Assembly (NCBI RefSeq): GCF_001425605.1
Contig: NZ_LMRG01000013.1
Coordinates: 1-45,481, forward strand
Direction of reading: 5' to 3'
Source of the DNA: Rhizobium sp. Leaf453
Lineage (GTDB): Bacteria > Pseudomonadota > Alphaproteobacteria > Rhizobiales > Rhizobiaceae
DNA: 45,481 nt
The notes under the pieces: generated by a model
Database searches by the model: none
Told to the model about the DNA's origin: nothing
What the model saw: only the letters and a program-made list of their open reading frames with translations
Part shown: one piece after another, positions 7,369 to 16,131 of the stretch
Numbering within the stretch: position 1 is the first letter of the stretch
How the letters are laid out: each line of letters opens with the position of its first letter
Made by a program: the position numbers and the translations under genes

Positions 7369-8967
7369 TCACGCTACGCCCGGTCTGTTGATCGTCACGA
7401 AGTGGTGAACGACAGGCTTTTCTGGGCCTGAGTGATAGGCGAGCACTTTGCCCTGCAGGTCGGCATCCGCATGGGAGACACGCTTGTGCTGGCGAAGATG
7501 CTCGGCCCAAGATTCCACCATGAACCATTCGACCATCTTTTCAGGATCTGCTGCGTCTTCCGTCACGCCCCAGCCATAGGCACCATCGCGGCGACGCTCC
7601 TGGGAGAGCGTACCCAGCGCATGCAAGAAGGCTTCGCGGTGCTGCTTTTCGACATGGTACTCGATCAGGATGAGGACCGGACCGCGGTCATGGGCGACCG
7701 GTTCGGCGACGAGGGGTTCCGGCCAGTGGTTCGAAGGTACCATATCCTCGTCGCCGGCGGGCAGTTTCAGGCGATGCATGATGAAGCCTGCAACCAGCAG
7801 TCCGGCCATGCCGATCAGCAATGCACCCGGCACACCCACGGCTTCGCCGATTGCGCCCCAGCCAAGGCTACCGGCTGTCATCGCACCGTTGAAGACGGTG
7901 AGGTAGACGGCCAGGCCGCGGCCACGCACCCAGTTCGGAAGGACAGCCTGCGCCGCGCCGTTCAGCGTCGTCAACGCGGTGATCCAGGCGCCGCCAAGGA
8001 AGAGCAGCACGATGATGGCAACGAACTTCGGCGGAGCGAGCGAAAGGACGCCCATGACGCCTGCCGTGATGATCGCGGCACCCAGCAGAAGACCGTCGGC
8101 GCTCAAGCGGTCACGCAGCTTCGGCATGACAAGCGCACCACCGATCGCGCCAGCGCCAACCGCACCAAGCAGGATGCCGTAAAAGCTGGCGTCACCACCG
8201 AGAAGCTGGCGGGCGACGAGCGGCAGAAGAGCCCAGACAGCGCTCGCAAAGGCGAAGAAGATTGCAGCGCGCAGCAGGACGACATGCAACGGCTGGCTGG
8301 CGCGGGTGTAACGGAGACCAGCACGGAAGGCACCGAAGAAGTTCTCCTGAAGCACATCATTGGCATTCTTGGCGCGCGGCCACCAAACCAGCGCGGCGAT
8401 GACGATGATGTAGCTGGCGACGTCTGCGCCGTAGGTGAGGCCCGCGCCGAAGGCTGCGAGCAGCAGGCCGCCAGCGGCCGGGCCGATCGAACGGGCGATA
8501 TTGATACCGAGTGAGTTGAGTGCCACTGCGCTTTTGACATCCTCGCGCTTGACGAGTTCAGGCACGATTGCCTGCCAGGTCGGCCCCATAAGGGCAGCGC
8601 CGATGCCACCGAGGAATGTCAGCCCGATCAACGCACTCACAGACAACATTCCGGTGTGGGCGAGCGCCATCAGGCTGATGCTGACGGAGGCAAGCAGAAG
8701 CTGGACGGCGATCAGGAATTTGCGGCGGTCCAGAATGTCGGTCAGCACGCCGGCCGGGATGGCAAGCAGGAAGATCGGCAGGGTGCCGGCCGCCTGAACC
8801 ATGGCAACGGCGGCTGGAGACGCGGAAAGATCCGTCATCAGCCAGGAGCTTGCGACGTCGCGCATGAAGCTGCCGGTATTACCGAGAACGGTTGCCCCCC
8901 AAAGAACGGCGAAAACGGGTTGGGCGAGCGGAGCAAAACTGCTCCCCGTGGATTTTGCGGCGCTCAT
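7369..8967 (-). CDS. MFS transporter with C-terminal ABM-like domain (MFS_3 family)
   Basis: 532 aa from ATG 8967 (GGGAG before it). The first 410 residues form a 10-12 helix major facilitator transporter of the EntS-like MFS_3 type, with a cytoplasmic loop motif (DILDRRKFL) between helices 2 and 3. Residues about 430-530 form a soluble tail (LILIEYHVEKQHREAFLHAL, then ERRRDGAYGWGV) resembling the antibiotic-biosynthesis-monooxygenase dimeric alpha/beta barrel. This tail is known in a subset of MFS_3 proteins. Probable role: export of a small toxic or aromatic compound. Start and stop overlap with the doxX-like gene by 4 bases, so the two are co-translated. A terminator hairpin follows directly. 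Confidence 0.87.
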   Translation of the reverse strand: MSAAKSTGSSFAPLAQPVFAVLWGATVLGNTGSFMRDVASSWLMTDLSASPAAVAMVQAAGTLPIFLLAIPAGVLTDILDRRKFLIAVQLLLASVSISLMALAHTGMLSVSALIGLTFLGGIGAALMGPTWQAIVPELVKREDVKSAVALNSLGINIARSIGPAAGGLLLAAFGAGLTYGADVASYIIVIAALVWWPRAKNANDVLQENFFGAFRAGLRYTRASQPLHVVLLRAAIFFAFASAVWALLPLVARQLLGGDASFYGILLGAVGAGAIGGALVMPKLRDRLSADGLLLGAAIITAGVMGVLSLAPPKFVAIIVLLFLGGAWITALTTLNGAAQAVLPNWVRGRGLAVYLTVFNGAMTAGSLGWGAIGEAVGVPGALLIGMAGLLVAGFIMHRLKLPAGDEDMVPSNHWPEPLVAEPVAHDRGPVLILIEYHVEKQHREAFLHALGTLSQERRRDGAYGWGVTEDAADPEKMVEWFMVESWAEHLRQHKRVSHADADLQGKVLAYHSGPEKPVVHHFVTINRPGVA

Positions 8968-9404
8968 TTTTTGGCTCCCTTGGTGATATCGAGGATGGCG
9001 ACGAGGACAAAGGCGCCTGCGAGACCGAGATGTTCGAAGAAGGCATTTGTCGCCATCATCCGCTCCATTCCGTCAGGTAGTTCCCAGAAGCGAAGCGCGA
9101 TGAAGGTGGCGAGGATAGTGAAGCCCGCAAGAGCAGAGGCGCCTACCCAGCGCAGGAAGCCGGAGACCACCATGGCGGAGGCCGTGAGTTCGAAGGCGAT
9201 GACGGCGATAGCGAAAGCAGGGGCCGGGTGAAGGCCGAAGTGGTTCATCTCGGCGATCGCGCCGTCGAAGTCGACGATCTTGGTGAGCGGCCCCTGAATA
9301 TAGGCCGCGCAGAGCGCGAGAAGTGCGACCGTCCGTGTCGCGGGTGCGGCAGCGACCTCAAGGAGAAACCCGCGACGGGCTGTTGAACGTGGGTGAGTGG
9401 TCAT
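8964..9404 (-). CDS. DoxX-family membrane protein
   Basis: 146 aa with four predicted membrane helices (for example VALLALCAAYIQGPLTKI and AFAIAVIAFELTASAMVVSG). The DoxX pattern is visible in GPLTKIVDF and MNHFGLHPAP. DoxX-like proteins (MhqP in Bacillus, for instance) occur in operons for quinone or thiol stress. The gene shares ATGA with the MFS gene after it and is preceded by a 214-base gap that holds a terminator and two inverted repeats, so the pair has its own promoter. Confidence 0.82.
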   Translation of the reverse strand: MTTHPRSTARRGFLLEVAAAPATRTVALLALCAAYIQGPLTKIVDFDGAIAEMNHFGLHPAPAFAIAVIAFELTASAMVVSGFLRWVGASALAGFTILATFIALRFWELPDGMERMMATNAFFEHLGLAGAFVLVAILDITKGAKK

Positions 9405-9474
9405 TGGTGCTCCTTCGATCTGGGCCGTTTTGTACGAGCGGCACTGCGTCGTTCGATGGAGCGATATTGACCGG

Positions 9475-9532
9475 AACCATTGACTCCAACAATTGCATCA
9501 ATGGTTTCGATTTAATTGCATAATTTGCAATT
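9475..9532 (-). promoter_or_regulatory. Two inverted repeats, candidate operators of the doxX-MFS promoter
   Basis: First repeat: AACCATTGA at 9475-9483 and TCAATGGTT at 9498-9506, 9 bp perfect with a 14-base spacer. Second: AATTGCA/TGCAATT at 9514-9532 around TAATT, which also fits a LysR-type box (TTGC-N7-GCAA). Both lie between the terminator of the amidohydrolase gene and the doxX start. Confidence 0.5.
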
Positions 9533-9555
9533 ATCTATCGACGCCCAGGCGACGC

Positions 9556-9593
9556 CGAAAAGGAGGGCGGGCGGCGGTCAGCGCCACCCGCCC
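9556..9593 (-). terminator. Rho-independent terminator after the amidohydrolase gene
   Basis: GC-rich 12-bp stem (9565-9576 with 9582-9593, one mismatch) around loop GTCAG, followed on the minus strand by TCCTTTTC. It separates the amidohydrolase transcript from doxX-MFS. Confidence 0.8.
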
Positions 9594-9618
9594 CTCACTG
9601 TCATGTGATTGTCGGCTC

Positions 9619-11601
9619 TCAGGCGGCCCAGCAGGAGCAGCCGAGCGCGCCGAAGAAGCCCTTGAGGTCGGCGATCGGCAGCTTCGAGGTCCAGGCGCCG
9701 GCGTGGTCATGGCCGTGGACTCCACAATCGCTGGCGCAGCCGCAGGTGGAGATCGCCGTGCGGCGCAGCGAGCGGGCGCCGGCGCCATCAGGCTCGCCCC
9801 AGGCGGCGTAACCGCCGAACGTGCGAACAGGCGACCAGTCCGGCATGGCCGGCGGAATGTCGCTCTCGTCAAACCTGGCGAAATCACCAGAACCGTAAAC
9901 GATCTTGCCGCCAACCATGGTGAGATCGGAGGTGAGGAAGGAGATCTCGTCCTCGGCACATGCAAAGAAGTCCTTGCTCGGCACCACGAGATCGGCGAAC
10001 TGCCCCTTCTCGATCCGGCCCTTCTTGCCTTCCTCATTGGAAAACCACGTGACCTTCTCCGTCCACATGCGAAGGGCAGTCTCGCGATCGAGGCAATTGG
10101 CGCGCGGATAGAGTTGCATGCCGCCCACGGTCTTGCCTGTCACCATCCAGGAGAGTGATACCCAAGGATTGTAGGAGGCAACGCGGGTGGCGTCGGTGCC
10201 GGCAGATACGTTCACGCCCTTGTCCAGCATGCGCTTGATTGGCGGCGTCGCCTCCGCCACGCCATGGCCGTAGCGCTCCACGAAATATTCGCCCTGATAG
10301 GCCATGCGATGCTGCGTGGCGATACCGCCGCCAAGCGCCGCGATGCGGTCGATCGAGCGCTCGGAAATGGTCTCGGCATGGTCGAAGAACCAGTTGAGGC
10401 CTTCGAGCGGAATATCCTTGTTGACCTTCTCGAAGACGTCGAGCGCTCGCGAGATCGTTTCGTCATAGGTGGCGTGCAGGCGCCAGGGCCAGCGGTTTTC
10501 AGCGAGAACGCGCACAACTTCCTCGAGTTCGCCTTCCATCTCCGGCGCCATCTCCGGGCGCGGCTGGCGGAAATCCTCGAAATCGGCGGCGGAGAAGACC
10601 AGCATCTCGCCGGCGCCGTTGTGGCGGAAGTAATCGGTGCCCTGCTTGTATTTGACCGAAGACGTCCAGTTGATGAAATCCTCCTTTTCCTGCTTCGGCT
10701 TCTGGGTGAAGAGGTTATAGGCCAGACGCACGGTCATCTGGTTTTCGTCGGAGAGCTTCTGGATGACCTGGTAATCGTCGGGATAGTTCTGGAAGCCGCC
10801 GCCGGCATCGATGACACCGGTCACGCCCAGGCGGTTCAGTTCGCGCATGAAATGCCGCGTAGAGTTGACCTGATAGTCGAGCGGCAGCTTCGGGCCCTTG
10901 GCCAACGTCGAATAGAGAATGCCGGCGTTCGGCTTGGCCAGCAGCATGCCCGTCGGGTTGCCATTGCCATCGCGAGTGATCTCGCCGCCGGGCGGGTTGG
11001 GCGTATCGCGCGTATAGCCGACAGCACGAAGGGCGGCACCATTGAGCAGCGCGCGGTCATAGAGATGCAGCAGGAAGACCGGGGTATCAGGAGCGATCGC
11101 GTTGATCTCCTCGATGGTTGGCAGGCGCTTTTCGGCGAACTGGTGTTCGGTAAAGCCGCCGACGACGCGCACCCATTGCGGCGCCGGTGTAATCGCCACT
11201 TGGCGCTTGAGCATATCCATGGCATCGGCGAGCGAGCGCACGCCATCCCAGCGCAGTTCCATGTTGAAGTTCAACCCGCCGCGCACGACGTGGGTGTGGT
11301 TGTCGATCAGGCCGGGTAATACGCGCTTGCCTTTGAGGTCGATGATCTTCGTTTCCGGTCCAGCCAGCGCCATGATCTCGGCATCGGTGCCTACTTCGAG
11401 AAAGGCGCCATCCTTGATCGCGACAGCGCTTGCCGTCGGATTGCTGCGGTCAAGCGTGGTGATGAGACCGTTGTGAAGGATCAGGTCGGGATGCACGTGG
11501 TCTACTCCGGTCTGGTTGGGCTCAGCGGCTTTTGCCGTTGAAAAGAGGTTTGAAAGCGCCACGCTCGACGCTCCTCCAAGGAAGGTTCGGCGCGTGGTCA
11601 T
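9619..11601 (-). CDS. Tat-exported amidohydrolase (YtcJ-like)
   Basis: 660 aa. The twin-arginine signal (TTRRTFLGGASSVALSNLF, cleavage probably after AKA) predicts export of the folded enzyme to the periplasm. The amidohydrolase TIM-barrel follows: beta-sandwich start LILHNGLITTLDRSNP, metal-binding GLIDNHTHV, the HAT and DHAE histidines in mid-protein, the GTDATR aspartate, and closing strand GQFADLVVPSKDFF. The family resembles YtcJ / N-substituted formamide deformylase types; the substrate is unknown. The last 45 residues form an unusual Cys/His-rich tail (STCGCASDCGVHGHDHAG, then GALGCSCWAA), perhaps a metal site. Its start overlaps the XapX gene stop by one base. Confidence 0.85.
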   Translation of the reverse strand: MTTRRTFLGGASSVALSNLFSTAKAAEPNQTGVDHVHPDLILHNGLITTLDRSNPTASAVAIKDGAFLEVGTDAEIMALAGPETKIIDLKGKRVLPGLIDNHTHVVRGGLNFNMELRWDGVRSLADAMDMLKRQVAITPAPQWVRVVGGFTEHQFAEKRLPTIEEINAIAPDTPVFLLHLYDRALLNGAALRAVGYTRDTPNPPGGEITRDGNGNPTGMLLAKPNAGILYSTLAKGPKLPLDYQVNSTRHFMRELNRLGVTGVIDAGGGFQNYPDDYQVIQKLSDENQMTVRLAYNLFTQKPKQEKEDFINWTSSVKYKQGTDYFRHNGAGEMLVFSAADFEDFRQPRPEMAPEMEGELEEVVRVLAENRWPWRLHATYDETISRALDVFEKVNKDIPLEGLNWFFDHAETISERSIDRIAALGGGIATQHRMAYQGEYFVERYGHGVAEATPPIKRMLDKGVNVSAGTDATRVASYNPWVSLSWMVTGKTVGGMQLYPRANCLDRETALRMWTEKVTWFSNEEGKKGRIEKGQFADLVVPSKDFFACAEDEISFLTSDLTMVGGKIVYGSGDFARFDESDIPPAMPDWSPVRTFGGYAAWGEPDGAGARSLRRTAISTCGCASDCGVHGHDHAGAWTSKLPIADLKGFFGALGCSCWAA

Positions 11602-11888
11602 CAGCCGTGCTCCTCTACATGCGGTTGCTGGTGACGGACAACATCCACACCCTCACGACCCTTCGGCATGTGGCCGAACATGTGCGGCTTGATCTGATGA
11701 ATCCAGGAAATCGCGGCGGGCTCCTTGCTCCACAAGGTTTTTGCGAATGGAACGATCTGCTCGCCGACGAGAATGCCGAAGAGACCGACCAAAGCTATGA
11801 CCGGCGGAGCCGGCGAGCGAACATTGAGAAGACTGTAGACGATGCCGACCAGCAGTCCGGCACACAACGACATGAGATAGAGCTTCAT
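11601..11888 (-). CDS. XapX domain (DUF1427-like) membrane protein
   Basis: 95 aa. Two hydrophobic segments (YLMSLCAGLLVGIVYSLL, then ALVGLFGILVGEQIVPFA) are separated by NVRSPAPPVI, the hallmark of the XapX family. A hydrophilic His-rich tail follows. The function is unknown; members commonly sit next to isochorismatase-like hydrolases and amidohydrolases, as here. The stop codon overlaps the next start by one base. Confidence 0.8.
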   Translation of the reverse strand: MKLYLMSLCAGLLVGIVYSLLNVRSPAPPVIALVGLFGILVGEQIVPFAKTLWSKEPAAISWIHQIKPHMFGHMPKGREGVDVVRHQQPHVEEHG

Positions 11889-11959
11889 GGGGTTATCCTC
11901 GATTAATGGAGACGCCGCTCTGGAAAAACTGTCGTCTCAGAGCGGCTTTGCCGTTTGCC

Positions 11960-12649
11960 TTACTTGGCCGGGTTCGGGCCGATGCGCTTGCCGTGCTTGA
12001 CGCGCTCTGCACCACCATGAACATGCGTGACTGCGTAATCGATGCCCATGCCGTAGGCACCGGAGTGCTCCTTCACCAGCGAGGTGACGGCGTCGTAGGT
12101 TTCCTTGCGCGCCCAGTCGCGCTGCCATTCAAGCAGAACCTGCTGCCAGGTGACCGGGATGACGCCGGCCTGAACCATACGGTCCATGGCATATTTGTGA
12201 GCGTCCGATGAGGTGCCGCCGGAGGCATCGGCAACCATATAAATCTCATAATCCGGCACGTCGTGGAGAGCCGAAAGCGCGAAGGTGGTGTTGCAGACTT
12301 CGGTCCAAAGCCCGGAGACGACAATCTTCTTGCGGCCACCCGTCGAATTCCTGGCCAGCGCATCACGAACGTTCTGGTCGTCCCAGGAGTTCATGGACGT
12401 GCGCTCGAGAATGTCGTTTTCCGGAAATACGGCAAGCAGTTCGGGGAAAGTGTTGCCGGAGAAGGATTCGGTTTCGACCGTGGTAATCGTTGTCGGAATG
12501 TTGAAGATCCTGGCTGCCTTGGCAAGGCCGACGACGTTATTCTTCAACGCTTGGCGGTCAATCGACTGAACGCCGAAAGCCATCTGCGGCTGCTGGTCGA
12601 TGAAAATGAGCTGGCTGTTTGCAGGGGTGAGGACTTCGAGCTTCGACAT
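11960..12649 (-). CDS. Isochorismatase-family cysteine hydrolase
   Basis: 229 aa cytoplasmic hydrolase of the isochorismatase/nicotinamidase superfamily. The expected triad parts are visible: D18 (LIFIDQQPQM), a central Lys in RKKIVVSG, and the nucleophile C119 in GLWTEVCNTTFAL. The cis-peptide-type region VVSGLWTEVC is typical of YcaC-like proteins. The reaction is not predictable. It is the second gene after the dioxygenase, with a 141-base gap upstream and 71 bases before the XapX gene. Confidence 0.85.
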   Translation of the reverse strand: MSKLEVLTPANSQLIFIDQQPQMAFGVQSIDRQALKNNVVGLAKAARIFNIPTTITTVETESFSGNTFPELLAVFPENDILERTSMNSWDDQNVRDALARNSTGGRKKIVVSGLWTEVCNTTFALSALHDVPDYEIYMVADASGGTSSDAHKYAMDRMVQAGVIPVTWQQVLLEWQRDWARKETYDAVTSLVKEHSGAYGMGIDYAVTHVHGGAERVKHGKRIGPNPAK

Positions 12650-12790
12650 TTTCGTTCTCCGTTTTTGATGTTGAATGCCGTTTCACGGCAGTTGGAATTC
12701 CGGAAGTTTTCTTGAATCGCCTGCCCGGTTCGGACAGCCAACTCCATTCGGCAAGATTGTTTCAGTCAGTCGATCGAATTCAGCCTGCGG

Positions 12791-13723
12791 CTACGCAGCA
12801 AGCGGAACCAGATTTGCTTCGATCCGGTCGCGGAAGTTTTCGTAGCGACCCGGCAGTTTCAGTGCTTCTCCGAGATGAGCAGTATCCTCATCACGATTGA
12901 AGCCAGGCGCGTTGGTGGCAATCTCGAACAGGATGCCGCCAGGAGTTCGAAAGTAGATCGCCCAGAAGTAATCCCGGTCAATGACTGGCGTGACCTGATA
13001 ACCGGTCTCCATCAGCGCCCTGCGCACTTCGAGCTGTTTTTCCCGGTTCTCGACTGCAAAGGCGATGTGGTGCACCGAACCGGCACCCTGGCGGGCAAAG
13101 GGCGTTTTCGGGAGCGAAACCAGATCGATCGTGTCTGCTCCATTGCCGCCGTGAATAACTAGCCGGGTGACGTCGCCTTCCACTTCGGCGCGCTCATATC
13201 CCATGAACAGAAGAAGTTCCTCGGTTGCGGCCGTGTCGTGAAGGTTGAAGCGCGCTCCCGAGAAGCCCCGGATCGCAACATCGTCCGATACGCCCTCCCC
13301 GGCCCATGCGGCGCGCCCATCGTCGGCAGTCTCTATCAGGGCGAAACCATCGCCATCCGGGCCGATAAAGCGCAGGCGATTGACACCGAAGACTGTATGT
13401 GTCTCGACACCGCCCACGCCCTGGGCGGCGAAACGGTCCGCCCAGAAGGACAACGCACCTTTCGGAACAGAAAACTGGGTTTCTCCGACTTCGCCCACGC
13501 CGGGACGACCAAGCATCATGTTGGGAAATGGGAAGTACGTCATGACCGTACCGGGGGTACCGTTTTCGTCGCCGTAATAGAGGTGATAGACACTCGGATC
13601 ATCAAAGTTGACGGTCTTCTTCACGCGCCGCAAACCGAGCGTGTCGGTGAAGAACCTGTTGATTTGCCGTGCATCCGATGCCATCGAGGTGATGTGATGC
13701 AATCCCTTGATATCCTTGATCAT
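12791..13723 (-). CDS. Ring-cleaving dioxygenase of the VOC superfamily (MhqO/LinE/PcpA-like)
   Basis: 310 aa with two vicinal-oxygen-chelate modules. Metal ligands are recognisable as His in KGLHHITSM near the N-terminus, His in GSVHHIAFAV (about 223) and Glu in GGILFEIAT (about 274). Relatives open hydroquinone or catechol rings with Fe(II) and are induced by quinone-type electrophiles. First gene of the minus-strand cluster, divergent from the LysR gene across 120 bases. Presence of a DoxX gene in the same cluster recalls the Bacillus mhqNOP operon, so a role in quinone or aromatic electrophile detoxification is a fair inference. Confidence 0.88.
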   Translation of the reverse strand: MIKDIKGLHHITSMASDARQINRFFTDTLGLRRVKKTVNFDDPSVYHLYYGDENGTPGTVMTYFPFPNMMLGRPGVGEVGETQFSVPKGALSFWADRFAAQGVGGVETHTVFGVNRLRFIGPDGDGFALIETADDGRAAWAGEGVSDDVAIRGFSGARFNLHDTAATEELLLFMGYERAEVEGDVTRLVIHGGNGADTIDLVSLPKTPFARQGAGSVHHIAFAVENREKQLEVRRALMETGYQVTPVIDRDYFWAIYFRTPGGILFEIATNAPGFNRDEDTAHLGEALKLPGRYENFRDRIEANLVPLAA

Positions 13724-13793
13724 GGCCCGTGCCTTTCTGCGCTGGCTTTGTCCGTTCCGTTTAAAACAGATTTAACCAGGTTGATTGCCATGC

Positions 13794-13809
13794 GGAATTG
13801 CAATATTCC
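13794..13809. promoter_or_regulatory. Inverted repeat in the LysR/dioxygenase divergent promoter
   Basis: GGAAT-TGCAAT-ATTCC (13794-13809) lies in the 120-base gap between the divergent genes, where LysR regulators normally bind. It contains TTGCAAT, also present in the repeat at 9514-9532. Confidence 0.4.
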
Positions 13810-13843
13810 TCTCGAATGAATTGCGATTTTTGAAATAATCGAG

Positions 13844-14743
13844 ATGAATGACTACAAAGCCCTGAAAACCTTCCTGCTGGCCGCGGAGAAGCGGAATTTC
13901 GCGCAAGTGGCGCGTGAACTCGACATGACGCCGGCGGCCGTGACCCGTTCGATCGCCGCGCTGGAGGATGATCTTGGTGTGCAATTGTTCGTGCGCACCA
14001 CGCGTCAGGTGTCGCTGACGACCGACGGTGCGGTCTTCGCGGCCCAGATCCAGCCAGCGGTTCAGGCCCTTGAGACAGCGCGAAAGGATGTTCGAAACGC
14101 CCATAAAGCCGACCAGGGTCGCTTGCGCATAAGCGCGCCGACCTGGTTTGGCAAGGCGGTGCTGCCGCCGATCCTGTCCGGATTTCGAGAGCTTTACCCG
14201 AAGATGAGTTTCGAGATTTCGCTGTCGGATGGACTCGTGAATATCGTCGATGACGATTACGATCTGGCAATCCGCATTTCGGCCCAGCCATCGGACAAGT
14301 TCACGATCTGGCGCAAGATTCGTGTTGTTCCGCGCGTTCTCGTGGCGGCCCCCGGAAGCCGTTTCACGCAGATGCAGCATCCGGGCGAATTGACGTCCGA
14401 CGATTGCCTGGCCTACAGCGGCGAAAGCCGGCGGGAGAACTGGGTACTCTCGGATGGAGGATCGACGATAACGATCTCGGCCGGTCGCGCGTTCAGCGCC
14501 AATAACGGCGAAGTGCTCGCCGATATGGCCGCCGACGGGGCAGGCGTTGCCATGCTGCCTGGTTTTCATATTTCGGAACATTTGAGAACGGGACGCTTGG
14601 TTCATGTGCTGCAGGGATGGGCGCCGCCTGATCTGTGGCTGACGCTCTATTATCCGCCGTATCAGGCGCTTCCGCCAAGGATTGCGTCGTTTTCGAAGTT
14701 TTTCGAAGAGCAGGTGGCGGCCCATATGGTGATGCTGGGATGA
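13844..14743 (+). CDS. LysR-family transcriptional regulator
   Basis: 299 aa. The N-terminal winged helix-turn-helix (KTFLLAAEKRNFAQVARELD, then TPAAVTRSIAALEDDLGVQLF) is followed by a substrate-binding domain with the typical LRISAPTWFGKAVLPPIL linker. This resembles the CrgA/DsdC-like LysR subgroup. It is transcribed away from the dioxygenase gene and most likely regulates it and the rest of the minus-strand cluster. The inducer is unknown. The short spacing before ATG 13844 leaves overlapping divergent promoters. Confidence 0.92.
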   Translation: MNDYKALKTFLLAAEKRNFAQVARELDMTPAAVTRSIAALEDDLGVQLFVRTTRQVSLTTDGAVFAAQIQPAVQALETARKDVRNAHKADQGRLRISAPTWFGKAVLPPILSGFRELYPKMSFEISLSDGLVNIVDDDYDLAIRISAQPSDKFTIWRKIRVVPRVLVAAPGSRFTQMQHPGELTSDDCLAYSGESRRENWVLSDGGSTITISAGRAFSANNGEVLADMAADGAGVAMLPGFHISEHLRTGRLVHVLQGWAPPDLWLTLYYPPYQALPPRIASFSKFFEEQVAAHMVMLG

Positions 14744-14949
14744 AGGAGACAGCATCGCGCAGAAGGTTGATTGGCAGGCATTCAGAGAATGCCCTTCGGC
14801 CTTGATTGTTGCCGGTGAGGCATTGTACGGATCGACAGTGGCTTAGACCTCGGTAGTCTCCTCTTCTACTGGAGATAAGCGTTGCGAAACGTGCGAATTC
14901 AAAACGGCCTGCCGCGGTCTTTGACTGATGAAGATAGAAACGAGGTTGA

Positions 14950-15423
14950 TCAGAAATCGAGAGCGCTGAGCCCCGGGTGGTCGTCGGGCCGACGACCGAG
15001 CGGCCAGTGAAAGCGACGGTCGTCGACGCAGATCGGCAGGTCGTTGATGCAGGCGTATCTTTTATGCATCAGGCCACCATCATTGAACTCCCAGTTCTCG
15101 TTGCCAAAAGATCGAAACCAATTGCCGCTGTCGTCATGCCACTCATATGCAAACCTGACGGCAATCCTGTCGCCGCTGAACGCCCAAAGCTCCTTGATCA
15201 GACGGTAGTCGAGCTCTTGCTGCCATTTTCTGGTGAGAAAAGCGACAATAGCCTCCCGGCGGTTAACGAACTCGGCGCGGTTACGCCACTGACTATCAAC
15301 CGTGTAAGCTAACGCGACCTTGCTCGGATCCCGGCTGTTCCAGGCATTTTCGGCAAGCTGCACCTTTTCGGCAGCAGTTTCTTGTGTAAACGGCGGCAGA
15401 GGCTGTCTTTGAGCGTCGTTCAT
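14950..15423 (-). CDS. DUF1348 / NTF2-like protein
   Basis: 157 aa from ATG 15423, with GGAAG upstream; a longer frame exists but overlaps the previous gene. The pattern [18 protein letters not shown], then [20 protein letters not shown], then [21 protein letters not shown] is characteristic of the DUF1348 branch of the NTF2-like fold, a cone-shaped pocket used by small enzymes and binding proteins. Its ATG overlaps the stop of the PNPOx-like gene (ATGA), so the two are translated together. Specific function unknown. Confidence 0.85.
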   Translation of the reverse strand: MNDAQRQPLPPFTQETAAEKVQLAENAWNSRDPSKVALAYTVDSQWRNRAEFVNRREAIVAFLTRKWQQELDYRLIKELWAFSGDRIAVRFAYEWHDDSGNWFRSFGNENWEFNDGGLMHKRYACINDLPICVDDRRFHWPLGRRPDDHPGLSALDF

Positions 15424-16043
15424 AGGGATCTTCCTTCTAATCGTGCCCGCAATGCTGCATTGTCGGCTTCCAGCTGCTGCAGCCTCTGATGGAGCGGAGC
15501 AACTGCTTGCTCGACCTGCTGTTCGGTGTAGCGGGGGATGATGTGCTGGGGACAATTCCAGTCGTATGCTTCGAGCCGGAGCTTAAATATTCGCTCTGCG
15601 CGGCCCCTATACGTCGGATCGGATACAAGGTCCGTAAGCGATTGGTCGGCGTCGAGAGTCAGTCGTTCGACGTGTGCATAGACTTTGAGTCGGGTCCGTC
15701 GGACATAGTCCATTAGGAACAGACAGGCGCGGTCGTTGGATGCGAAATTCCCTGCGCTGATGTACTGGCGGTTTCCACGATAGTCGGCAAATGCCATCGT
15801 TTGACGATCAACAACCTTGAGGAATCCGATTTCCCCCCCACGATGTTGAACATACGGCCAACCTGTTTCTGAGGCGGAAGCGATATAGAAGCTGTCGCGG
15901 GTCGCGATAAAATTGATCTCGTTATCCGTTAAAGTATCCGCAGGACGATCGTGCTCGCCCATCCATATCTGGTCCACCCCCATGTCCGCCTGCGCGGCTC
16001 GGACACTTGGCGTCACTGCGACTTCCAGAAAGTGGTACGGCAT
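15420..16043 (-). CDS. Pyridoxamine-5'-phosphate-oxidase-like flavin-binding protein
   Basis: 207 aa. The split-barrel FMN/F420-binding fold is visible in [36 protein letters not shown] and [20 protein letters not shown]. The C-terminal 40 residues form a heptad-like helix ([20 protein letters not shown]), a likely dimerisation coiled coil. It probably reduces or oxidises a small molecule with bound flavin. Coupled by a 4-base overlap to the DUF1348 gene. Confidence 0.85.
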   Translation of the reverse strand: MPYHFLEVAVTPSVRAAQADMGVDQIWMGEHDRPADTLTDNEINFIATRDSFYIASASETGWPYVQHRGGEIGFLKVVDRQTMAFADYRGNRQYISAGNFASNDRACLFLMDYVRRTRLKVYAHVERLTLDADQSLTDLVSDPTYRGRAERIFKLRLEAYDWNCPQHIIPRYTEQQVEQAVAPLHQRLQQLEADNAALRARLEGRSL

Positions 16044-16131
16044 ACCGAGTTTCCATACTCGAGCTGGCCCGCATCAGGGACAACGCGGGCCTTGATCTAT
16101 CTTCAAGTGGCCGAATACTTCGGCTGAAGCA

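Noticed and set aside
7432..8514. 360-codon open frame on the plus strand
   Set aside because: Antisense shadow of the MFS transporter; composition rich in Gln, Arg and Asp, typical of reverse-strand translation of GC-rich genes.
10264..11319. 351-codon open frame on the plus strand
   Set aside because: Antisense to the well-supported amidohydrolase.
14775..14791. GGCATT-CAGAG-AATGCC hairpin after the LysR gene
   Set aside because: No T-run; may be a 3' stabilising hairpin but not a supported terminator.
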